NCBI RefSeq assembly: GCF_025766255.1
Contig: NW_026516684.1
Location: forward strand, 372,001 to 436,000
Reading direction: 5' to 3'
DNA from: Zychaea mexicana
Taxonomy: Eukaryota; Mucoromycota; Mucoromycetes; Mucorales; Lichtheimiaceae
Length of the DNA: 64,000 nucleotides
Of this stretch, positions 1 to 15,331 are shown in pieces; the first letter of the stretch is position 1; each line of letters begins with the position of its first letter. The notes below the pieces were generated by a model. It made no database searches. It saw only the letters and a list, made by a program, of their open reading frames with translations, and was not told the DNA's origin. A program made the position numbers and the translations under genes.

Positions 1-358
1 CCGCGTCCCTTTCAACCACTCTACGGTGATCTCACTGGCACTAAAGCTGCTTACTCAGCTTCGCCAACCCAAGATCACTGCCACAGAATAATAGACCCAC
101 ATTCGCCCCTCTCTGTCTCTATATTATAGTACTTTCCATCTCTTCCTATCATCTCCAACACACCATTGCTTTGTACGTGTGACTTGCATTAATAAATTTT
201 GGCCTATAAGCTCGCACAAAAAGAATGTATTTTAAAAAAATGCCGGGATATTAGATGTAAAGAAGAAGTCAAGCGAATTTATATTGTGTTGTATGTAATG
301 CTAAGCCCAGTTCAGTTATTCAGAGGTATAATGCTTTTCAACTTCACTAGCATTTCGT
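1..358. other. No gene seen at left edge
   Basis: AT-rich sequence with no reading frame that I can link to a family. It lies downstream of the 3' end of the minus-strand degenerate gene that begins at 359. Confidence 0.4.
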
Positions 359-2490
359 TCAACTAGCGCCTAAATGATGCATATTCGGTGATTAGTTATA
401 CTTTATCTTTGTTATATGCGTGCGAGCGTGTTATCATTTCATACCTTGCAAGAGAGCAAGCATTCGACTGCGTGCTCTAGCACACCGATCTCTTCAAACG
501 TTTTTGGCAATGTAAAGGAATTTACTTCGATCATTCTATAGATCGGCTTATATACATTATCCATCAGATATAACGTACAGTCATAACCTATTGTTTGAAT
601 TAATATCAAGTGTAAACATCATACTCAAAATATGTCCAATTAAATTACCTTGTATAAGCAAACCACATGTTTGCGCGTTTTCGATCTTCAAAGATCCAAG
701 GTGTGCACCATCGTCTTCATTTGAATGCCTAATTTGATCCAATCTTCACAGACGTCATCGTCGGAGGTTTTTGTGGGCGGTTTGATCTCGACGCTGAACA
801 GGTATACTGTTCTTTTTGCTGGCTTGGTTGCTGCCATGAAATCGGGCTTCATCATTATATTTACTTCATTGTCGGGCAGCTTTTTGTTTGCCCTTGCGAT
901 AGAAAAAGAAACCGTTATTATATAGATACCATTTAAAGCAAAATACAATGACAAATTTGTACAAATTATATTTACCATTCATGCAGCAACTTTTGGTCTT
1001 CTCCGAATACCACATACAACAGATCGGACACAGCGTTATGTACAAACGTGTCTTCTACTGTCTTTGAGTGGGTGGCAGACAATAAACGAGGAACACTATT
1101 ACAGTAGTAAATAAAATTAGCTCAAGTTCAATTGTAAAATGATCAAATACCTACGATCGATGTAAAATATCGGCAAAAACAAGTAATTCGTCGTCATCGT
1201 CGTCGCACGCTTCGATCATCCATTTAGAAGTAGCCTTCTTGGTATCTCGTAAACTAAGTCTGGGAGTGCCGGTGGTAGCCTATATTATACATATTGATGA
1301 ATATGATGCTATTGTTGATTTTTCTCTAGACTTTACAATCAAGGAGACCTATTACTCTCAATACTGACCATGTTCAACATCTTCTTTGTCCATGATGCTG
1401 CTTTTGCAGACAACGTCAATTTGTTGATCAAGGGTAAGCTACCCCACACCGATTCATGACTTTCAGAACCGAAACGACGTGTGACTGATTGGTTCATGAT
1501 TTTCGTGAAAAGGAAAACATGGCTTAACGACCTGCAAGTAGAACGTTAGCTATATCAACAAATTATACATATATACAAATTCAAAGAGACTTACAGCTCA
1601 CGAAAATCAGGCAAGTTGAAGCCCTTCTTGATTCAACACGGATTGTAAGGACCAATTTACTTTCCACTAGACAATTCAAACGCAAAATAGTGTTAATAAA
1701 AGGTTCATCGAAGGAGGCATACAGAAAATAACCTTGTACCTTTTGAAATGGTGGAATATCAGTTGAATACAGGATTTTTCATCTCATAGCGGCCGTTTGC
1801 ATCAGAGTCAGTAAGTGCTATGGTTCTTGTGACGGGCTTCACGCCTTTCTTTTTGTTCCCCTTTTGTTTTTTTGGACGGCGGGAGCGATATTCGCCACTT
1901 GACATGCTACCTGCATCACTGTTTTCATCGTCACTGTATGCTTCTACTGCATCATGAGCACGCTTGGGACTACAAGAAAGTGATGGTTACTGTAAAATAT
2001 CAAACCTTTCATTGATGCTACAATAATCTCAGAATGATACTTACAACGCCAACTCCAACTCCTTTGCTCGCTTTTCGATCGCTAATGCCAAGCACTTGCT
2101 TACTCCAACCTCTGTTTGATAGGTTGCAACTCTCTCGTCAACTGCAGAAGTACAAACAGCCTTTTTGCAATTCTTCCAGAAGTACTTGTTTATCTTGTCA
2201 CTTTGTGCTTTCTATTGATATATAGATAAGCATGTGTATATTGACACTATAGACACAGGTTCATCATGATGCACAATGATCTAATTACTTACGGCTAATG
2301 CCCTTTCCAACGAGTTTAGCTTGTCAAGAACAAATCTGTTGGTGACATTGCTTCTTTTCATGTACACGATTTCATTGGCAAGGGAGTCATGGGCTTCCGC
2401 GGTGGTGGCACTCGGATGGTGCTTTACATACTCGATGTCAAAATCGGTCAAAATCCATTGACCGAGATCTTTATCCCAATTAAAAAGTTG
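359..2490 (-). pseudogene. EIKPP/KLG-family gene, degenerate copy A
   Basis: Read right to left, a chain of exon-like pieces gives one coherent protein. An N-terminal helical part near 2285-2485 (DFDIEYVKHH, then KLNSLERALA) is followed by a piece with KINKYFWKNCKKAV and KCLALAIEKRAKELELAL. Next come an acidic/basic linker at 1800-1970 (SDDENSDAGS, RRPKKQKGNKKG), segments near 1150-1250 and 1020-1110, and an exon near 690-910 with KPDF and VEIKPP, then IKLGIQMKTMV. The C-terminal exon near 470-600 contains CTLYLMDNVYKPIYRMIE. The EIKPP...KLG..MK pattern recalls an uncharacterised family common in Mucorales. The spacing D...ExK suggests a PD-(D/E)xK nuclease-like core, but that is inference. 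A one-base frameshift between TMVHTL and SLKIENAQTC (about 700) breaks it, and the 5' end has no convincing ATG. Function unknown. Confidence 0.5.
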
Positions 2491-4390
2491 GTTCAACCAA
2501 CCCCTAAATAATACATATTCGGTGATTAGTTATACTTTATCTTTGTTAGATGCATGCGAGCGTGTTATCACTTCATACCTTGCAAGAGAGCAAGCATTCG
2601 ACTGCGTGCTCCAGTACACCAATCTCTTCAATTTTTTATGGCGAAGTAAAGGAATCTACTTCGATCATTCTGTAGATGGGTTGTACAGTATACATTATAC
2701 ATCAAATATAATGTACAAGTATAAGCTATATTGTTTAATTTAATATCAAGTGTAAACATCATACTCAAAATATGTCCAATTAAATTACCTTGTATAAGCA
2801 AACCACATGTTTGCGCGTTTTCGATCTTCAAAGATCCAAGGTGTGCACCATCGTCTTCATTTGAATGCCTAATTTGATCCAATCTTCACAGACGTCATCG
2901 TCGGAGGTTTTTGTGGGCGGTTTGATCTCGACGCTGAACAGGTATACTGTTCTTTTTGCTGGCTTGGTTGCTGCCATGAAATCGGGCTTCATCATTATAT
3001 TTACTTCATTGTCGGGCAGCTTTTTGTTTGCCCTTGCGATAGAAAAAGAAACCGTTATTATATAGATACCATTTAAAGCAAAATACAATGACAAATTTGT
3101 ACAAATTATATTTACCATTCATGCAGCAACTTTTGGTCTTCTCCGAATACCACATACAACAGATCGGACACAGCGTTATGTACAAACGTGTCTTCTACTG
3201 TCTTTGAGTCGGTGGCAGACAATAAACGAGGAACACTATTACAGTAGTAAATAAAATTAGCTCAAGTTCAATTGTAAAATGATCAAATACCTACGATCGA
3301 TGTAAAATATCGGCAAAAACACCTAGAGCTTTATCCTCAGATAACCTAGGGCTCTATCCTCAGATACCCTGGGACTCTATCCTCAGATACCCTAGGGCTT
3401 TATCCTCAGATAACCTAGGGCTCTATCCTCAGATACCCTGTCGTCATCGTCGTCGCACGCTTCGATCATCCATTTAGAAGTAGCCTTCTTGGTATCTCGC
3501 AAACTAAGTCTGGGAGTGCCGGTGGTAGCCTATATTATACATATTGATGAATATGATGCTATTGTTGATTTTTCTCTAGACTTTCGATCAAGGAGACCTA
3601 TTACTCTCAATACTGACCATGTTCAACATCTTCTTTGTCCATGATGCTGCTTTTGCAGACAACGTCAATTTGTTGATCAAGGGTAAGCTACCCCACACCG
3701 ATTCATGACTTTCAGAACCGAAACGACGTGTGACTGATTGGTTCATGATTTTCGTGAAAAGGAAAACATGGCTTAACGACCTGCAAGTAGAACGTTAGCT
3801 ATATTAACAAATTATACATATATACAAATTCAAAGAGACTTACAGCTCACGAAAATCAGGCAAGTTGAAGCCCTTCTTGATTCAACACGGATTGTAAGGA
3901 CCAATTTACTTTCCACTAGACAATTCAAACGCAAAATAGTGTTAATAAAAGGTTCATCGAAGGAGGCATACAGAAAATAACCTTGTACCTTTTGAAATGG
4001 TGGAATATCAGTTGAATACAGGATTTTTCATCTCATAGCGGCCGTTTGCATCAGAGTCAGTAAGTGCTATGGTTCTTGTGACGGGCTTCACGCCTTTCTT
4101 TTTGTTCCCCTGTTGTTTTTTTGGGCGGCGGGAGCGATATTCGCCACTTGACATGCTACCTGCATCACTATTTTCATCGTCACTGTATGCTTCTACTGCA
4201 TCATGAGCACGCTTGGGACTACAAGAAAGTAATGGTTACTGTAAAATATCAAGCCTTTCATTGATGTTACAATAATCTCAGAATGATACTTACAACGCCA
4301 ACTCCAACTCCTTTGCTCGCTTTTCGATCGCTAATGCCAAGCACTTGCTTACTCCAACCTCTGTTTGATAGGTTGCAACTCTTTCATTAA
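600..4390. repeat. Head-to-tail duplication, about 2.14 kb offset
   Basis: Positions 600-2135 recur almost base for base at 2740-4390; the offset is 2140 up to about 3320 and then grows by 110 bp because of a minisatellite. Flanks on both sides (353-600 against 2490-2740; 2135-2440 against 4390-4440 and 5090-5380) are clearly homologous but much more diverged. A near-identical core inside diverged arms suggests gene conversion between two older tandem copies rather than one recent duplication. Confidence 0.85.
3321..3440. repeat. 23-bp minisatellite, five units plus 5 bp
   Basis: Five consecutive 23-bp units share the core CTTTATCCTCAGATA or CTCTATCCTCAGATA, preceded by variants of ACCTAGGG/CCCTGGGA, and a 5-bp partial unit follows. 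The block stands where copy A has ten unrelated bases (1181-1190). Units differ at a few positions in an alternating way, suggesting expansion from a two-unit precursor. Confidence 0.9.
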
Positions 4391-4439
4391 CTGCAGAGGT
4401 ACAGACATCCTCTTTGCAGTTTTTCCAAAACGGCAGGGT

Positions 4440-5090
4440 GGGCCAATATGGTGTAGTTATATTTTATCAACAACAAGCGCTGTATGGCACCCCACACGAT
4501 GGCTAGTTCATCAATGCTTGTGATATCCCTGCTGCACGGAAAACAAGCGGGTTCACCTCCCACGCGAGTCTCTGTGCCTGTCACAAATGCGTTCGTCAAT
4601 TTCACGTTTTTCCAGGTACCCCCAGTATTGACTACTGTGGATTTGATGCCGAGAACTGAGACGTTCGAGGGCGGCAATCGAGCCTGTGCTGAGACGATGA
4701 CGGATCGATGTGGACTTGAGCGCGGAAGAGGGACGAGGTGGCATGTGAGCTACACCATAATGGCTGTTCGTTCTACCATCATCGACCCCAATGCATAACT
4801 TGTTCTTTGGCACGGCGAAGCGCATGGTAAAGGTTTGGAACGACAGAAACCCTCCTCTCCAGAGGTGATCTTTAACAAATGCAAGTGCTCGCAGACGGCA
4901 TTGTTCTCGCTCCTAACTATGGCACCTTGAAGCGGAAAATTGGAAACGGCTTCTCTTTTATATACACTTGGATGCGACAATCGACGATTTTGGTCCCTTG
5001 TACGCATACTGGCTCTTCTCAATTGACTGATACAATGAGTATTGTTCATTTTATCACTTGATGATTTCTGGTGATATATAAATACAGTAG
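4440..5090. other. Insert specific to copy B, origin unknown
   Basis: About 650 bp present in copy B and absent at the matching place in copy A. Overlapping open frames on both strands run through it (minus 4387-4677, 4553-4825 and 4750-5049; plus 4484-4798), and its composition looks less AT-rich than its surroundings. I recognised no domain. I saw no terminal inverted repeats or target duplication by eye. It could be a fragment of another gene or a mobile element. Confidence 0.4.
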
Positions 5091-5399
5091 ATAGATTAGC
5101 ATGTGTATATCAGCACTATGGACACCTGTTTATCATTATACACAATGATGTTATTACTTACGGCTAATATCCCTTTCTAACGAGCCTAATTCGTCAAGAA
5201 CAAATATGTTGGCGGCATTACTTTTTTTTTCATGCACTCGATTTCTTTGGCAAGGGAGTCATGGGCTTCTCTATTGTCAAAGTAAAAGCGATGCTTTGAC
5301 GAGTAGGCAGGCGTGGACGGTGTGGAGAAGTCATCGTAGTGGCACTTGCATGGTGTTTTACATATTTCTCGTTGAAATCGGCACTGACATCAGCATTAC

Positions 5400-5840
5400 T
5401 GGCGTTCTTGGATTCTCCTTGTTCATTGGTCAACAGGCACGTGAGCTTCTCACCCGGGTACTCCCACGGCTTCAGCAATCTTGGCCAACTCGGCAAGAAG
5501 TTTGCGATGCGACTTGTTCTCAACGGGGCTTGTCAAAAAACCTAATATGAGGTCTTATTAGCCTTTGATCCACAGCCCAGACAAAGTAGAAAAAAAGTCA
5601 AAGATACTTTACTCTTATTGATGTGCAAACAAGGTACCCATAAGCGTCGATCTTTTCAACAACCAGCGCAGCCTCATGCACCAACGTCGAAGATGCGTGC
5701 CATGGCTGGACTTGTTGGCGGAAGTTCAACTGGACTTTGTTCGGATACGCTTGCTCTACGAACGGCCAGACTTGCTATACACACCCAAACACGTCAATAC
5801 AAGCTATATACACCCTTAAATCCATTCTCTTAAACAAAAG
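5400..5840 (-). other. Unidentified coding-like exons
   Basis: On the minus strand two stretches look like exons. About 5600-5790 reads through VWPFVEQAYPNKVQLNF and EAALVVEKIDAYGYLVCTSI, ending at a GTAAAG donor. About 5460-5560 reads SPVENKSHRKLLAELAKIAE and AVGVPG after a TTAG acceptor, ending at GTGAG. They may be the N-terminal exons of copy B or another decayed gene. I cannot name the family. Confidence 0.3.
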
Positions 5841-6353
5841 AACTATCTCGCCGCCCTTGTTATCTACCTTACGGATACGTTTGTAAATTGTTAACACTAT
5901 TTGCCCCCTGTTGCATAATAAATGTTAGGACATGTACTTTAGCAACTTTTAGCCATTAAAGAATCCTAATCTCTTTTGACAGTCTCTTACCGCGTAGCCC
6001 AAGTAGATTTCAGGAGTGTGAGGAGCGACAGCAGAGCCGAGACGGTGACCTATTTACCTAAAGTTCAAGGTAAATGCTTTTTAAAAAAAGTGACAAAGCA
6101 CTGGGCATTGAGGTGTATATTACAGCGTAATGCGTACCAGCAAATTGAGGAGCGAGAGCCATGACGAAAGAGTTGCAGCAGACGCGTGGTTTTTTATAAA
6201 GAGTCCATAGGCGGACATTCATTTGGAACGGGATCGCGCATGAAGCGGGCCCTTTAATTCACACTAAATGATTCTTGCATCATGTAGCTTTGTTGGATGT
6301 TGCTCCTTTTTATTATTTCAAAAAGACGGGTTACATATATACATACATGAGAA
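5841..6353. other. Intergenic, nothing recognised
   Basis: No supported gene. It contains the 3' flank of the minus-strand membrane protein gene ending at 6354. Confidence 0.4.
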
Positions 6354-7433
6354 CTATTCATTCTTCTTTACTACTAGTCTGTCATTGTCCTGCACATGGC
6401 TTTCTCTGTAAGCAGCATAGAGAGACACGCCTGCACCGGGTCCGGTAAAGATCGTACCGACCACCAGGATAAACACACCGACAAGACCGCTTTCCAAGAG
6501 AGCCCAAAACCCAACACCAGCCCAGGCGACGAGCAGATCCACCAAAAAGAAATGTGTCGCATCAATATGGCCTCTCTGTTCAATCGACAAGATGGTGAGT
6601 TTTCCGCTATGCAAGGTCCAAGCGTCCACAAGGGTCTCCCAATTGAACAGCCCACGCCCGCTGGCACGGAAAATCATAATGTAATAAAGGACAGCATTGG
6701 CAAAAGCAAGGACAAGGTGGACTGTCTCGACACCACTCTTTTGATCCGCCACCCTGCGTCTTTCGCGGCCTTCTCTACCAATGCGAGGATCCAACGGTTC
6801 TTCCATGCAAGCAAACGTCGAGGTCGAGAACACATAGATGGGCATCACGACGAGTGGAGCCAGTTGCCACAACGCAACGATGATGGTTTGTGTATGGGAC
6901 CACGGCGCGTCGCCCAGGTCGGGGAACAATAGCATGGCCAGACTGGGAAAGATGAAGCCGACGACAACCGCTACGAGCACGGCCGTTGACCGTGCGGATG
7001 GGATGCCATAATTGGGAATGTTTGAATTGTCGTCACCGTAGCAGAAATAGTATGCAGGCAGCCACAGACCGAACATGACTGCAGAGAGCGTGAATAGGTT
7101 GGCTGCCATACCCCAGAGCGCAAGCGAGGATAAGAGGAGATTGGCTTTGACGCGTGAGCCTTCGACGCCCCATATGGCCAACACCGAGGCAAATAGACCC
7201 AAGAGTAGCCAGCTGATAATTTGGCCTAACGGATCGTTGATCGCGTGTGTGAAAATGTTGATCACTTTGCATAACAGATTGTCGAGTCCGTCATGGCCGG
7301 TCAAATCGGTGTTCTTGTAGCCTGGACAGAGTGCATCGAGATCGTTACCCCAGGGAAGCGATGTAAAGTGCTTGATTGTCATGACAGCAACAGGCGCGCC
7401 TACTGCTACCGCAAGCAAGAACTTCTTTACCAT
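6354..7433 (-). CDS. Polytopic membrane protein, unknown function
   Basis: A single-exon gene of 359 residues. I start it at the ATG at 7433 (MVKKFLLAVAVGAP) because the longer open frame upstream reads like untranslated leader and has no family-like features. About seven to eight hydrophobic segments are visible, for example ISWLLLGLFASVLAIWGV, VLVAVVVGFIFPSLAML and FILVVGTIFTGPGAGVS, with an aromatic loop AYYFCYGDDN between them. There is a short cysteine-containing extracytoplasmic loop after the first segment (residues about 30-55) and a charged cytosolic loop near residues 210-230 (REGRERRRVADQ). No transporter, enzyme or receptor motif is recognisable. It may belong to the broad group of fungal small polytopic membrane proteins of unknown role. 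Confidence 0.75.
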   Translation of the reverse strand: MVKKFLLAVAVGAPVAVMTIKHFTSLPWGNDLDALCPGYKNTDLTGHDGLDNLLCKVINIFTHAINDPLGQIISWLLLGLFASVLAIWGVEGSRVKANLLLSSLALWGMAANLFTLSAVMFGLWLPAYYFCYGDDNSNIPNYGIPSARSTAVLVAVVVGFIFPSLAMLLFPDLGDAPWSHTQTIIVALWQLAPLVVMPIYVFSTSTFACMEEPLDPRIGREGRERRRVADQKSGVETVHLVLAFANAVLYYIMIFRASGRGLFNWETLVDAWTLHSGKLTILSIEQRGHIDATHFFLVDLLVAWAGVGFWALLESGLVGVFILVVGTIFTGPGAGVSLYAAYRESHVQDNDRLVVKKNE

Positions 7434-12279
<4,846 letters not shown>

Positions 12280-12441
12280 ATACACCACCTTGTCAATTGT
12301 TCTCTTTGATCTCCACCTGCAATTGGATGTGGTTTATGCACACACACAAACAAACAAAAAAGAAACAAATTATGTGCTCCATTCTTGAAAAAGACTTGAA
12401 GGGTACCTAGCCCCTCCGAGTTGTCACTATTTTTCCGTTTA

Positions 12442-13427
12442 TTACGACCGTTTCATTTTCTTGGACGGTTGACTATGATTGTTATTGTTTTTGTTGTCCT
12501 GATCCGGCGCACTCCGTTTTTCTTGTTGTTGTTGTTTAGATTTCGGTGGTTTGGCCGGTGCAGTCGTTTGTAAAATCTTGACGTTCGTAGGTCGATACAG
12601 TGTTGCTCCGTCGTGATCCAGTCGATCCAACCATTCAGGATAATTATTCTGTACCTCGTCCACTGCTAACCGCAATCGTTCCTCCTCCTCCTCCTCCATT
12701 TTGAATGCAACAACAGCCACACGTGTCAATGCAAGTGCACCGCTTAACTTTAATTGAGCTCCCTCGGGTAAGGGCACAAGCTTGACGTTTGCCAATGAAC
12801 ACATGGTGATAAAGTGGTTGCACAGTTGCGTGGGTTGAATGTCGCGTTTGCATACAAAGACAGTCCATTTTTCTCCTGACATTAGGGCGTCATTGTTGTT
12901 GTGAATGATTTTTTCTAATAGGCTGGTGACTGTATTGATGCCCGTATGAACGCGTTGTTTTTCGTGGATCTCGGGGTATTGCGTCTGTAGTTCTTTTTTC
13001 TTTTGTTTGTCTTTGGTCTTTTGGATCAGTCGTCGATGGTCGCCAATAGGACTTAGTATTCTTATAAAGGGGGATACTATGTTATACATGGCTCTGTCTC
13101 TCTCTCGCTCTCTTCAAACAGGCATATTAAAAATTTACATACGATACGAGGTGTTCCAAGATCGTTTGACCGACTTCATTAGGTACTGCTGGCCTATTTT
13201 TTAAAAAAATGGTACGTCAACATTTATGAAATATGGGATCGATCGATCGATGGAATCCACCACCCCAATTTTCAATCCTTTTTGAAGTCTAGAAAAAGAA
13301 AAAAAAAATATATAGTTTGAGGAACATACCATTTCATTGTGAATGGAGAATCCAAAACATTTTTAAAAACTTTCTTTCTAGCTTGTGCTTCATTTCGAAT
13401 GCTTTCGCCTGAATGGACCGTTGCCAT
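12442..13427 (-). CDS. POP3: RNase P/MRP subunit Pop3
   Basis: Protein subunit of nuclear RNase P and RNase MRP (tRNA 5' processing, rRNA processing), with an L7Ae-like fold related to human Rpp38. Three exons (13330-13427, 13143-13193, 12442-13051) join in frame to 252 residues. The first exon carries KKVFKNVLDSPFTMKW, equivalent to the conserved N-terminal motif of yeast Pop3. The core has GINTVTSLLEK, VFVCKRDIQP and VKLVPLPEGAQ, and the distal part has YRPTNVKILQTTAP, close to the yeast Pop3 end. The tail is Lys/Gln/Asn-rich with KKMKR, a likely nuclear signal. The last acceptor (ACTAAG before 13051) was chosen because it alone keeps frame and gives LVSPIGDHRR. Confidence 0.85.
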
Positions 13428-13859
13428 GGTTGGGATAAAAAAAAAAGATTATTTGGTATTTTTTTTGTAATACAAAATGTGTCGTCGTGAAGGAGTTTTG
13501 GAGTGAATTGATATAGCGTGCACGCAAAAAAACAGAAAGAGGTGACAAAATGACAAGCCACGGTTATATATATGAAAAAAAAAAGAAGGCTGTGAGGAAG
13601 TGTATGGTGGAAGGGTTGGGGGGGAATACAACAAATGCTACAAAAGATATAAAAACTCCTACCCAAATATACAAGAAAATAGTTCTAAAGGAGGAGTGGA
13701 TTTGGTAAAGAAATAAGGGCCCTTTTGGGGAGAGGCTCACCTTTTTTTTTTTTGGTGGAGGAAGGATAATAGAAAGATGAAAGAAGGGTAGTAGTAGTAG
13801 TGGTAGTAGTAGTAGGGGTTGGGTAGTGCCAAGTGCGCATGAAAGAATGAAGTGGGGAA
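13428..13859. other. Intergenic between POP3 and Rho gene
   Basis: Promoter of POP3 and 3' flank of the Rho gene. Contains poly-T/poly-A runs and a short (GTA)n tract near 13788-13813. The open frames here on the minus strand are low complexity and not supported as genes. Confidence 0.5.
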
Positions 13860-14981
13860 TTATAGCAACCGGCATAACTTTTTTTGCAGACGCATGATAC
13901 CACCCGACATGGCAGTGCGTGTGGCTGCTTCAATGACTTCGCTTACATACTTGTTCTCCATGGCACTGCATTCGTAGTATTTCGCGCCGATTTCTCTTGC
14001 TAATCGATCGCCCTATTTGTTTTGTTGTATCTCTTTTAGTTTGATTTTGTTGTTGCTATGGAGACAAAAAAGATTTGTTGTAGCCATGGAGACAAGACGT
14101 GTGTGTGTACCTACCTCTTCATATGTAATTAACCGATGACCCAATGCATTCAGCTGGGCGATCCGCGCTTGGTTTTCCCGCAGATCAATCTTTGTCCCGA
14201 CCAACAATTTAGGAACGTTTTCACAAAAATGGGTGACTTCGGGCAACCACTATTAAAAGAAGGTTTCCCCCACCACACATGTTAAGAGTTACACCCCATC
14301 ATTTTATAAACCCATCAGGAAAAAAGAAACAACAAACTTACTCTATCCTGTACGTTCTTGAAGGAAGTCGGTTGATCAATCGCAAAACATATCAAGATCA
14401 CATTGGTTTCCGGATACGACAAAGGACGCAGTCGATCATAATCTTCTTGACCTGCTGTATCCCACAGTGCAAGCTCTACCACTTTGTTATCCAAGTGAAC
14501 GTTTGCTATATAATTCTCGAAAACCGTAGGAACATAGCGCTAATACATAGATATATATATAAGTTTTCGGTTTCTTCTTGGGTTAACCCTCACTTTTTTT
14601 GTTTCTTGCTCGAACACTCTCTCACCTCTGGAAAAGCGCCATTTTGATACACGACGAGCAAACTAGTCTACAGAGAGAGATTTGTCCCAACCGACACCAA
14701 TAAAAAAAAAGAAACCGTCAATGTACAGATTGTTGTTGGTCATTTTGTTTGATGGGAGAAAAAGCACTCAATTAACCCTTTTTTTTTTACCTTTCCACAA
14801 CCACCATCACCAACAACGACAAGCTTTTTCCGAGCAACCTTTTATATATATAAAAGAGACAGTGTAGATATATGTAAATAGGGTCCTTTTCTCCAGCCGT
14901 TTGTTATACATCGTCGGGTAATGCGAATGAAGCATAAAAAGTGCGGGTTGAAAAAGGAAAAGAACAATTTACCCGAGTCAT
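13860..14981 (-). CDS. Rho-family small GTPase
   Basis: Ras-superfamily switch controlling actin and cell-wall polarity. Six exons (14973-14981, 14791-14838, 14626-14667, 14342-14539, 14115-14249, 13860-14012) join without a frame break to 194 residues. The first coding exon is only 9 nt (ATGACTCGG). Motifs visible: P-loop GDGGCGKTS, effector region [38 protein letters not shown] (in place of the usual GxKxDL), and [10 protein letters not shown] near the G5 position. The Rho insert loop follows KIDLRE ([15 protein letters not shown]). The C-terminus ends KKLCRLL, a basic patch followed by a CAAX-type box ending in Leu, predicting geranylgeranylation. I cannot say which Rho subgroup (Rho1, Rho3, Rho4) it belongs to. 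Confidence 0.92.
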
Positions 14982-15039
14982 TTTGGTGTGATAAACAATA
15001 TACTAACAGTTTTGTCGTTTTGTGACCGAGTCAACTGAA

Positions 15040-15310
15040 GAGGGGAAGAAAGGGGGGAAAGGGAAAAAGAAGCAAGAAAGAGAGAGAGAGAAAGAGAAAG
15101 AAAGAACAAGTGGTGGTGTACGTCTCACAAAAAAAAGTCTAAAATAGGGGAGAGTGATAGGGTTACTGCTAAACTGTGCTTTCTAAAGGATGATGGTGGA
15201 TGTGACCTTCATTGTTCTTTTGGGAGGTTGTCATTATTATACGATTTATAATTATAGATACAGATCAGAGAGAGAGAGAGAGAGTGTGTGTGTGTGTGTG
15301 TGTGTTTGGA
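15040..15310. repeat. Purine-rich and (GA)n/(GT)n simple repeats
   Basis: A GA-rich stretch (about 15040-15105) and a (GA)n run passing directly into (GT)n (about 15267-15305) lie between the Rho start and the 3' end of the symplekin gene. Part of this is the Rho promoter. Confidence 0.8.
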
Positions 15311-15331
15311 GGGGGAGCAGTTTATTGTTTT

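Larger units (their letters stand above)
2493..5380 (-). pseudogene. EIKPP/KLG-family gene, degenerate copy B
   Basis: Second tandem copy of the gene at 359-2490, same strand and same exon order. It shares the KPDF...VEIKPP exon (near 2830-3050) and the same one-base frameshift after TMVHTL. Additional lesions are unique to it: a 120-bp minisatellite block replacing 10 bp inside an exon at 3321-3440 (net +110, out of frame); a roughly 650-bp insert at about 4440-5090 interrupting the FWKNC exon; and extra changes in the C-terminal exon near 2600-2740 that shift frame and add a stop. Upstream, near 5330-5380, the equivalent of the N-terminal exon reads FNEKYVKHHASATT. It is almost certainly non-functional. 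Confidence 0.5.

Noticed and set aside
725..925. Plus-strand 66-residue frame repeated at 2865-3065
   Set aside because: Opposite strand of the KPDF...EIKPP exon; the minus reading is the one with family-like motifs.
6396..6932. 178-codon plus-strand frame
   Set aside because: Shadow of the membrane protein gene on the minus strand, which has clear hydrophobic periodicity; this frame has none.
13077..13142. POP3 starting at 13179 or 13089
   Set aside because: Those starts lose the conserved KNVLDSPF motif found upstream at 13330-13427, which splices in frame with the rest.
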